Origin: Endomychus coccineus
Lineage: Eukaryota; Arthropoda; Insecta; Coleoptera; Endomychidae
Length of the DNA: 64,000 nt
Reading direction: 5' to 3'
Assembly (NCBI GenBank): GCA_958510875.1
Contig: OY294070.1
Location: 41,034,012-41,098,011 of the forward strand
Shown here: positions 56,178-64,000 of the stretch, piece by piece
Layout: each line of letters begins with the position of its first letter
How positions within the stretch are numbered: the stretch's first letter is position 1
Notes under the pieces: generated by a model
Told to the model about the DNA's origin: nothing
Database searches by the model: none
What the model saw: only the letters and a program-made list of their open reading frames with translations
Made by a program: the position numbers and the translations under genes

Positions 56178-57607
56178 TACAGTGTCACCATTAAAGTCCG
56201 CACCATATAGGAATTAAAAAAAATTGCTTTCGTTAAGATTTGATGTCGGGGACTGTTTTAGGTTCCATTTGGAGCAATAATGATATTAACAGTTGTGGCC
56301 AAGCGATCTTCGTTAGCTGTCAAATGTGACATTTGTTGCAGAAAGTGGCATTTTTCTAAATCGAATTTGAAAAAAATATATTTGTAAAGATGTTTCTACT
56401 GATATTTCATGTACATGTGAAAATTTTCAAAACTCTAGGATGATGTTACGTTTTTTACAAATCTATAGTTTACTTAACTGGTAAAAATAATTAATTTATG
56501 TAATACTTACCTACCGTCAGTTTCATGATGAATATTTCATTTAATTTTCATATTTTTGAAAACTAAAATTGCAACCATAAAAAATGTTGGCACGAACGAT
56601 GCAAAATCCCAATAATTTTATCGTTCTTTTGAAAAGACAAAATAAAATATTAAATGCATTTAAGATATAGGGAAATTGTCAAAAGAAGGCATTGTTTTAT
56701 TTACACTTTAGTTTTCGCATCTTGTAATTAGTAAATTGTTAAAACAGCAATCATCAATTATCCCACACCAAACATTGATTACGACATTCAATTACAAAGT
56801 GAGGATTTTCTTGGAACCACCATCTACAATTCTGTCAGTTTACAGTGTCATTTGAAGTGAATGTTGTTTCATCGGTCCATAATATTTTGTAGGGAAATTG
56901 ATTATCTTCTTCTTTCTCTCCCTGATACAAGAAAGAAAATCCCAAACGATTATTAAAATCTTTCTTCTAAAGTATTTATAAACTTCGGCTGAAAGCACGA
57001 AATTTATTTTCGTGCAAATTTTTCTAATGCTTTACCTCTTGTACCCCGTTACATCACTATTGTTGATAATACTAGCCTTTCCAACATTTTCCACTACGAT
57101 TATACAAACATTAAGTTTTTCGTCTTCATTATACTTACTAGGAATGTGCTGTTTTTTAAGCTGATTCTCTACAATGCGCTCACTTTTTTCCATTATCCTT
57201 GATATGGCACTATTTTAACATCGTATAAGGTTACTAGACTAAATATTTTGAATGTGACGGTAAGTATTACACAAATAAATTAATTTTTACCAGTTAAGCA
57301 AACTTGGGATTTGTAAAAAATATTTTAGTTGATAAAAATATCAAAAATCGCAACTCCATCCTAGTGTTTTGAAAATTTGCAGCAGAACATCTTTTTCAAA
57401 TAAAGTTTTTTCAAATTCGATCAAGAAATGCCACTCAACGCCATTTTCTGCAAGAAATTTCAAATTTGACAGCTAACGAAGATGGCTTGGCCTCAACTTT
57501 TGATGTAATTTTTGCTGCAATTTGAACCTAAAACTGTTCCCAAATTTTAACCAAACCTATATAAAAAAAAATGTCCATATGGTGCGGACTTTAATGGTGA
57601 TACTGTA
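56178..57607. mobile_element. Tc1/mariner-like element, 1430 bp, with TIRs over 300 bp
   Basis: The ends are TACAGTGTCACCATTAAAGT and, from the right, TACAGTATCACCATTAAAGT. The inverted similarity continues for about 330 bp on each side (CTTCGTTAGCTGTCAAAT, ACTGGTAAAAAT, GTAATACTTACC). TA flanks: 56176-56177 and 57608-57609. The left TA is at the same time the right flank of the 52441-56175 element. The interior carries a transposase relic. Confidence 0.88.
56830..57200 (-). pseudogene. Tc1/mariner-like transposase fragment
   Basis: On the minus strand at about 56933-56840: YQGEKEEDNQFPYKILWTDE, then TTFTSNDTVN and a stop. ILWTDE-TF holds the first catalytic Asp in the same form as the copy at 53300. 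Upstream (57200-56940) NEDEKLNVCIIV is probably the start of the HTH region, heavily diverged. The second and third acids are missing. Confidence 0.65.
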
Positions 57608-57714
57608 TATAAATATTATCATGGGTTACTCACTGGCGTATTTGTATTATTAGATTATTACCGTCATTCACAAGAGCCATTAGGGTGTAAGTTAATGAGC
57701 ATGATTAGTCTACG

Positions 57715-57875
57715 ACTTTCTACAAATAAAGACTTACAACAGTAAGTCTTTACTGTTATCTCTACTGTTGTCTCTTACATAAATACATGAATAGCCTTTC
57801 CCCCTATAATGCAAATTTCGTCACTTCGCTAGCATGGATGTTTACTACTAGCGTAGTGGGCGAAATGCGCAAAAG
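57715..57875. other. Two short hairpins
   Basis: AAAGACTTAC-AACA-GTAAGTCTTT lies at about 57728-57751 (10-bp perfect stem). GCAAATTTCGTCACTTCGCTAG (with small mismatches) pairs with CTAGCGTAGTGGGCGAAATGCG at about 57810-57870. Their role is unknown; they may be small MITE remains. Confidence 0.45.
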
Positions 57876-57937
57876 ATCACTATAAAATTTATAGTAGAAA
57901 AAGATTTTTGTGAATTTACTGTAAAGCTTACAAAAAT

Positions 57938-58077
57938 TAATTATATATAAATTCTCGGGAAATGGGTCACATTAACACTTATGCTTTATATTTAAAATAT
58001 AAAGCATGAGTGTTAATGTGACCTATTTCCCGAGAATTTATATATAATTCATACCTGGGTCAAGAATCTTTATTACA
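57938..58077. repeat. Palindrome built from PLE family D terminal repeat
   Basis: Arms of about 55 bp, nearly identical, meet at about 57990 (TTATATTT|AAAATATAA). Each arm carries TATATAAATTCTCGGGAAAT, GGTCACATTAACAC and ATGCTTTATA. The right arm continues into ATTCATACCTGGGTCAAGAA, which matches 40590-40640 next to the hammerhead at 40520-40563, so this is two head-to-head ends of that element. Confidence 0.8.
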
Positions 58078-58079
58078 AA

Positions 58080-59220
58080 AATTAATCAAAGTGAGATGCC
58101 GGTGTAAAGACGGAGTCAAGAAGGATGTGAAGAGCCATGTATTGTAAGAGACTTGTATAGACGTTGTTGAATTTCGCTTCAGTAATCTTTGTTACGAAGA
58201 CAAGTTGTACCATAGCATACAAATTATAGACAGGAAACATCGAAACGTGACGTCACAGAGTTAATCGGCTATAGGGTGTCAGCACTGCACTGAATTTCGT
58301 TAATTCCTAGGATTTCTCTCATTTTGGCATTTATTACAACAGAATTCTATTATAAAGTTCAAAAGCCTTAGTTGATTGATATGAGATTTTAGGGAAATTT
58401 GTACCTACGGTACGGTACTTTTTTATTACAATAACACTGACCAAAAATTTTCGAAAAAAATAATTAAAGTTTGTCTTGTAGAAATGGTAAATTTTCATTT
58501 TCCGGAGTTTTCCGGAAAACTATTGTCGGTTTTGATTTTATGATCATTGAATACACGAAAACATATAATTAGACACGTTAGACGAGGACCTACATAGGAA
58601 TATGAAGGAAAAACGACAGAATTTTTCTCCTTTTAGTGAAAACTGTACCTAGACAAATGACGGCATCTTATTATTTCAATACCACAGTCCGAGAAAAAAT
58701 TTTATTTGTTGCTAGGATTTGGTGAAATTTTCCGTGTTTTTCAGCAAACGGGCCAGATTTTGTATTTTCCAACATAAGATTCATGTTCAGCAGGTCAAAA
58801 TAACCTTGAAACCATTCTATTTGTCAATTGAAAACTGTTTTTCATTGTTTATTAAAAGTAATAATCACGAGCCCCCCTTTTTTTCTGACTAACGATGTGT
58901 AAGCTATCCTGAACATTTGCATTTTCGTGCGGTCTATACAATTTTAGTATGACCATTTTTTTCGCACTTTTGACTGAACTATATTTTTTCTACCCTCTTA
59001 TTTTAACTTCACTTTCAGCATTTCTGTTTTAATTATTGAATGGTTCAAATTGTATTTTGATTTCGCTTCTTAAGCCGCCTCTTTACGGTGCAGCCTGATG
59101 CGGCCTCTCTGTATCATAACGGCACGGCCATGATAACTTGTTGAAAAATGAAGTAATGCTTACTTGGGTCATATTTTTTGGCATTCACAGAGGCGTTCTT
59201 AAAAAGAAATATGAACCGGC
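58080..59220. other. Unrecognised DNA before the LINE 3' end
   Basis: No gene, repeat pair or RNA was recognised in about 1.1 kb. Confidence 0.45.
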
Positions 59221-59221
59221 T

Positions 59222-59253
<32 letters not shown>
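59222..59253. repeat. (AAT)n tract, 3' tail of the LINE
   Basis: About ten AAT units on the plus strand, that is ATT units at the 3' end of the minus-strand LINE. It probably originates from the retrotransposon tail, not from independent slippage. Confidence 0.8.
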
Positions 59254-59255
<2 letters not shown>

Positions 59256-59778
59256 TTTATTCACGAATCTTTAAACTGTGTTACATGTAATGTTTTAATG
59301 AATATGAATAAACAGGGTAATCACTGAAGCTGTAGTGAGTACAGCTTGTGCGTGATAGATGGTGTGTACAATTATATTCACATATAAACATATATATTTG
59401 TCCATGTTGAATGTAATGTGTGAAGAGAACATGAAAAGTGAACAGATTTAGTGGTTAATACATATTTAGGTAAAGTTGATGTTAATAACAGCAAAAAGAA
59501 ATAAGACACATGAACCAATTATTAAGAATAGAAAGTTATAACAATAAAATACAAGTTACGATAATCATAAATCTAAACAAACACTTTGATTTAAAAATAT
59601 CATATAATTATGACTACTTAGTAATATAATAAAGTTCAGAAAACTGCTGAGCTTATTCAGTACTTAAGAGTGAGTCCTTGTAATTTATTGTTAACTATAT
59701 CGTGTATTATATATCTCTCCGTATGTCGTAACCATTTTTTTATATGAGTTTTGAATGAGTTGAAGTTTTCGATGGATT

Positions 59779-62595
59779 TTAAGTGATGTTATATAACTTT
59801 GGACTCAAAAATTCAATACTACGTTGCCTCACGCTTTTTTCACATTTTGGCACTAAAAGTTTCATTTCTCTGCTCCGAGTACAATGACCATGCTCGATGG
59901 GATCAATTTTAATTTTTTTTTGGTAGATGCCGATTATGATTTTAAGACAGAAGAGTTGTCTCGGGTCGAAAAGTTGACTTTCTCTGTACAGTGCGTCACT
60001 TGAGTGGGTTATTTTTTTATTGTATATAATTCTGATTATCCATTTTTGTAAAGTGAGAATATTATTTAAATGACAGTCATTTATACCTCCCCAACCTAGG
60101 ATACCGTACGAAAGTTGAGACTGTATCAGAGAAAAATAAATGGTTTTCAAATGAGTTATGTCCAGAATTTCTCTCAGATATTTGAAACGTGAAAGGAAAC
60201 CTCTTAGCTTATTACAAATATTTTTTGCTTGTAAGTCCCATCGTAGGTGCCTATCAATAATTATTCCCAGGTATTTAATCGACTTCTCTTCAGGTATTAT
60301 GGTTTCCCGATCAACAACAAGATTACCAAAGTTTGGTAAGTTATTTGCGTATGAGGTGAACGGGAGATATTTTGTCTTTTCTATATTAAGGGTTAGTTCG
60401 TTGTATCTGAACCAATCTTTTATTTTTTTGAAATCCAGTTCAACTTCGGTTTTGAGGGTCTTCCAATCTTTAGATTGATAAAATATTGCTGTGTCATCAG
60501 CAAAACTGAGGACACAACCTTCTATATTCATTGATAATAAGCTATTGATGTAAAGCGTGAATAGTAGTGGCCCAAGAACAGTTCCTTGTGGCACACCATA
60601 TGTGATATTTCTCATTTCGCTAATGGTACCATCTATACAGACTTGTTGTTGACGGTTTGAGAGATAACTCTTCAGTAAGTTGTATGCATTTCCTCTAATC
60701 CCATATATTTGTAGTTTTTCCAACAATTTTTGGTGGCATACTGTGTCAAAGGCTTTAGAGAGGTCAACAAATACACAGAGTGAAGGTTTTTTTGAATCAA
60801 TTGCTTTATATATCTTTGATGTTAAAGCACAAATTGCATCTTCAGTTGACTTTCCCTCTCTAAAGCCATACTGACTCCCTGAAATTACATTGTGTTTGTC
60901 TAGGAATTTCACAAGCCTCATTTTCAATATTTTTTCAAATATTTTAGCAATATTGGAAATCAGCGAGATTGGACGATAATTTCCGAGTTCTTTTTTATCG
61001 CCTTTTTTGAATAAGGGTTTTACAATTGCCATTTTCAATAGCTTGGGGAACAATCCTGTGTTGAAACATTTATTAATTAGAAACGTTATTGGAGCAGCGA
61101 TTTGATTACTTATTTCTTTCAATGTTTCTGATCGTATGTTATCTCGTCCCGGAGTTTTTTTATTTTTAAGTGTTTTAATTATTTTTACTATTTCAGATTC
61201 ATCAGTTGGAAAAAGATATATTGTGCTTTTCACGTTATTGATTTTTTCTTCAAAGTTATTGGGGATATTGATTTTTTCGGCCAAAGTTTTTCCCAAATCA
61301 CAGAAGTAATCGTTGAATTCATTTGATATATCATTTCTATCAGTAATCATTTCATTTTTTCGGTTTGTTATTTGCTCAATTTTTGTCTCAGTTTTTGCCT
61401 TACCACATATTTCATTGACGCATTGCCACAAGTTCTTAGAAGTGTTTTTATTTTTTTCTATCAGACCTCTATAGTAATCCTTTTTTGATTTCTGTAAAAG
61501 TCTATTCAATTTATTTTTATATGTTGTATATTCGTTTCGGAGTGTAATGTTATGTGGATTGAATTGTGAGGTTTCATATAATTTATTTTTGTGATTGATA
61601 GAAATAATTAGTCCCGCTGTAATCCATGGTTTTTCAGATTTGACCTTCTTTGCTATTTTTACCAATTTTGTGTTGTTCTCTATATATTTGGAAAGAGTAT
61701 CCATGAATGAATTGGTCATTTTGTCCACATCATTCGATTCATACATAGAATTCCATGTTTCTGAGTCGAGATCATGTTTAAGTTTCTTGTAATTTATAAA
61801 TTTTTTCGATTTGTTTGTAGGGTTGGTGTCAGCAGTAGTTGAATGACGTTTCTCCAGACTGAGCAATACTGCAATTGGATAGTGGTCGGTTATTGTATAT
61901 TCGAAAACAAATGATTTGATATTATCTGAAAATTTTTCGTTACGCCTAATATGGAAATGATCTAAACAGGTTTCACTTATTGGTCTCGTGAATTGATTGA
62001 TGTAGGAGACAAAATCAAAGGAGCTCAAAATGCTTCTGTATTCCTCGATATAATCTATTTCCTGGAGAATATCGATATTTATGTCGCCTGTGATTATATG
62101 ACTGTTTTCAATATTATTTTCAAGGTATTTCGCAAGTTCCGAATTGAACAGTTTAGGACATGTGTTGGGCGATCTATATAAAACAGTTACTACGATTTCA
62201 CTTTCAAATCCCAGAATAATTAGTTCAATTGCTTTCAGACTACCAATGTCAACTAAACTGAAGTTGTATTTGATATTATTTTTTATGTAAACAATTATTC
62301 CATCATTTTTGTTGTATTTGCCACTATTATATATTATATCATATCCTTCAATATTGAATACGCTCAACTCATGTACTCTGTAGGTTTCTGAAAGGGCTAT
62401 TATATCGAAATCATTTTTGAACTGATCCAGAAAAACTATGAATTCGTCGAAATTTTTTTGAATGCTTCTGATGTTCATATGAAGAATACTGAGATTGTGA
62501 GTTTCATTTTTTGTTATTTCATTGAAATACTGAATATTTTCAACGAATTCAGCTTTTATGGGCTCATTTTCATATTCATTGATATAAGGATCCAT
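59779..62595 (-). CDS. LINE ORF2: endonuclease-reverse transcriptase, intact
   Basis: 938 residues with no stop. It nicks target DNA and primes cDNA synthesis from LINE RNA (target-primed reverse transcription). Endonuclease, about 35-250: HMNIRSI with N41, SET with E70, YRSP at 140-143, GDINID with D171 and N173, TDHYP with D237 and H238, so the catalytic set is complete. Linker 250-520. RT, about 520-790: NYRPISLISN (539-548), YGFREGKSTEDAI (576-588), VFVDLSKAFDT (608-618, D611), YGVPQGTVLGPLLF (666-679), FADD (698-701), YLGIIID (775-781). The C-terminal region 790-938 has SQLSYGILGWGG and no RNase H or zinc knuckle. The length is normal for CR1/jockey-type ORF2. The start ATG lies about 97 nt after the ORF1 stop. 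Confidence 0.95.
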   Translation of the reverse strand: MDPYINEYENEPIKAEFVENIQYFNEITKNETHNLSILHMNIRSIQKNFDEFIVFLDQFKNDFDIIALSETYRVHELSVFNIEGYDIIYNSGKYNKNDGIIVYIKNNIKYNFSLVDIGSLKAIELIILGFESEIVVTVLYRSPNTCPKLFNSELAKYLENNIENSHIITGDINIDILQEIDYIEEYRSILSSFDFVSYINQFTRPISETCLDHFHIRRNEKFSDNIKSFVFEYTITDHYPIAVLLSLEKRHSTTADTNPTNKSKKFINYKKLKHDLDSETWNSMYESNDVDKMTNSFMDTLSKYIENNTKLVKIAKKVKSEKPWITAGLIISINHKNKLYETSQFNPHNITLRNEYTTYKNKLNRLLQKSKKDYYRGLIEKNKNTSKNLWQCVNEICGKAKTETKIEQITNRKNEMITDRNDISNEFNDYFCDLGKTLAEKINIPNNFEEKINNVKSTIYLFPTDESEIVKIIKTLKNKKTPGRDNIRSETLKEISNQIAAPITFLINKCFNTGLFPKLLKMAIVKPLFKKGDKKELGNYRPISLISNIAKIFEKILKMRLVKFLDKHNVISGSQYGFREGKSTEDAICALTSKIYKAIDSKKPSLCVFVDLSKAFDTVCHQKLLEKLQIYGIRGNAYNLLKSYLSNRQQQVCIDGTISEMRNITYGVPQGTVLGPLLFTLYINSLLSMNIEGCVLSFADDTAIFYQSKDWKTLKTEVELDFKKIKDWFRYNELTLNIEKTKYLPFTSYANNLPNFGNLVVDRETIIPEEKSIKYLGIIIDRHLRWDLQAKNICNKLRGFLSRFKYLREILDITHLKTIYFSLIQSQLSYGILGWGGINDCHLNNILTLQKWIIRIIYNKKITHSSDALYRESQLFDPRQLFCLKIIIGIYQKKIKIDPIEHGHCTRSREMKLLVPKCEKSVRQRSIEFLSPKLYNIT

Positions 62596-62692
62596 AATTC
62601 AATAGACACATCAATAAGATGATACACAAAATTTCACAATTTATATAAAGTCAGATTGAATTGATATTCAGTTTATTGGACAAAAAATAGAT

Positions 62693-63524
62693 TTACTTGT
62701 TAGAGCGATGACTTCGTGTTCTCTCTTTCATTGGGACAACTAAGGGTTTTATGGCCTTTCTATTGTCCCTTGTTGTGGGAGTAGTTTCATTAGCTGACGA
62801 TTTTTTTCCAGGTTCGGCAGCAGTTTTTTGGGATAGGACAATATCTTCCGCTACTTCGAATTCGTTTTCTGAATTTCGGATATTTGGCGTTGCTGGTGCG
62901 CTGTTAGTGTTACGCTCTTCCGAACGCTCTTCTGAATAGCTTATTTCCTGTAGTTCTTCCACAGTGTAAGCTTTACTATTCACATATAATTTGTTTCCTT
63001 TAATGTACGACCGGTCTTTCTCGGGCTCTATTCAAGAATGTTTTGAGAATTTTTTGTTCACGTCTTTGTTTAAAAGTGAGGTCGTGAGAAATTGCAATAC
63101 CCGTACCTTTCAACTTCCTGCTTTGTTTCAATATTTCTACCTTTTTAAGATGAGAAATAAATTCAATCTTGACGGGGGGTTTTTCAGATTTATTGAGGCG
63201 GTATAGATTATTCAGGTCTGATGCGCTGACATCAACATCCAACAGTGTTTTAAGCTTCTTGGTAACAGAAGTAGCTGAAATATCTTCCGAACTCTCCAAA
63301 CCAAATATCAGAATGTTGTTCTTTTTCGAATTTCTCTCCAAGATTTCTACTTTATTTGTGAGTATTTTGTTTTCAATTTCGAGATTGTTGACTTTTTGTT
63401 TCAACTCTTCTATTTTCAACAAAAGTCTAGTTTCACTAGCTTCTATGGAAGATTTGATTTCTGTTCTATTTTTTATTACCTCTTCTCGTAAGCTCTTTAT
63501 CGCATTTAGTGATTCTGATTCCAT
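62693..63524 (-). pseudogene. LINE ORF1 (coiled-coil, FP25K-like RNA-binding), one frameshift
   Basis: The first part, 63524-63000 (174 residues), has MESESLNAIK, a coiled coil at about 15-70 (heptads in IEELKQKVNNLEIENKIL), then NNILIFGLESSEDIS and LNNLYRLNKSEKPPVKIEFI, the FP25K/L1-like nucleic-acid-binding domain found in ORF1 of CR1/jockey-type LINEs. At about 63018 one extra base in an A-run shifts the frame: the reading goes from RARE into RPVVH-stop, while the neighbouring frame continues RSYIKGNKLYVN, then SKAYTVEELQEISY and a serine-rich tail to SHRSNK (62693). ORF1 protein coats the RNA for transport. With ORF2 intact, this single indel is the main defect. Confidence 0.8.
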
Positions 63525-64000
63525 AACTCAGACGAGTATTAGCGAATTTTTATCGTGTACGGCCTCCTTTAGATCTGTTTGTTTTGGTTCTTATCTCTCA
63601 GCTGGTCAGTACAATTTGATCCAAGGTTGTCGTCGTGGAATTCAATTTGGGTTTTTAAGGTATATGTTGTACAAATATTTCGTGTTTTCTCTTATTGTTA
63701 TGTCTCCGAGGGGTTATAATTTGCAGTGGACATTTATTAAGATTTGAATTACACTTTTAGTATCCAGAATATGATGATTCAGCAACAGCTCGATTCACTG
63801 AACTTATCACTTTAAAGACACACACAATATATAAATATATAAATCATTTTAATTTATTTATGTGATGAAGCAATTGGCATTATTTTATTATTTAAGCGAA
63901 TATTTGCTTTATTTATCATTTATGATTCAATGGAACAAGGAATTTATTTGACTTATCTGGAAATGCATGTACCTCAACTTAGTGATGCATGTTAAAATTT
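63525..64000. other. LINE 5' leader and flank
   Basis: The first 250-280 bp probably belong to the 5' UTR of the LINE. No second copy is available to set the border. The 192-residue plus frame 63169-63747 is antisense to ORF1 and not a gene. The rest has no recognisable feature. Confidence 0.45.

Larger units (their letters stand above)
59222..63800 (-). mobile_element. Nearly complete CR1/jockey-superfamily LINE
   Basis: A minus-strand non-LTR retrotransposon. It has a 5' leader above 63524, ORF1 (63524-62693, one frameshift), a spacer of about 97 nt, intact ORF2 (62595-59779), a 3' UTR of about 525 bp, and a tail of ATT repeats at the low-coordinate end (59222-59253 on the plus strand). 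A microsatellite tail instead of poly(A) is common in the CR1/L2 branch. The 5' border near 63800 is estimated. It is the only element in the window with an intact long protein and so is probably the youngest insertion. Confidence 0.88.

Noticed and set aside
63169..63747. 192-residue plus-strand open frame
   Set aside because: Antisense to LINE ORF1; composition (Phe- and Ser-rich) is that expected for the complement of a coiled-coil coding sequence.
1..64000. CRISPR arrays, operons, prophage or bacterial defence systems
   Set aside because: No spaced short repeats with unique spacers, no ribosome-binding-site gene clusters; spliced host gene and eukaryotic transposons rule out a prokaryotic source.

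Overview
The window looks like AT-rich animal DNA, most likely insect and plausibly beetle. The evidence is a spliced host gene of the Unc-119 family with kilobase-scale introns, mariner, hAT, Tc1/mariner-like, P-like, LINE and Penelope-like elements, and short TTAGG-type repeats. The species cannot be named from the sequence. Almost everything outside the one host gene is transposon-derived and decayed, and insertions are often nested.

Host gene. unc-119 lies on the minus strand in three exons: 20545-20894, 15729-15901 and 9176-9294. They join in frame, with canonical GT/AG sites, into a 213-residue protein. Both introns are loaded with transposons. A possible divergent first exon starts at 21043, 148 bp from the unc-119 start, which suggests a shared promoter.

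Layout. 0.2-0.9 kb: small TIR element with a DDE transposase remnant. 2.4-3.5 kb: foldback element with three modules per arm. 4.3-8.5 kb: two jockey-like LINE relics, the second carrying a MITE. 9.2-20.9 kb: unc-119; intron 2 holds a 3.4-kb TIR element split by a LINE plus a second TIR element, and intron 1 holds a Penelope-like element (PLE) with inverted terminal arms and a hammerhead ribozyme. 21-27.5 kb: mostly unrecognised DNA containing a 568-bp P-element-like relic with a THAP domain. 27.5-34.2 kb: LINE relic, then back-to-back PLE copies, one split by a hAT element and the other by a foldback with 141-bp tandem units. 34.4-35.3 kb: another inverted-repeat element. 37.3-40.6 kb: a PLE with hammerhead ribozymes at both ends enclosing a foldback. 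40.9-45 kb: two mariners (one with a hAT MITE inside) and a third PLE family. 46.1-49.9 kb: a long PLE copy split by a hAT. 50.7-52.2 kb: mariner, LINE and PLE fragments. 52.4-57.6 kb: two long-TIR elements sharing one TA. 59.2-63.8 kb: a nearly complete CR1/jockey-superfamily LINE with an intact 938-residue EN-RT protein.

The most notable signals are: hammerhead ribozyme motifs in the terminal repeats of at least two PLE families; foldback elements of unrelated sequence that share one GATCACG-centred motif at fixed spacing; two PLE copies that share the same loss of one catalytic Asp codon; and several insertions dated by exact 8-bp target duplications.
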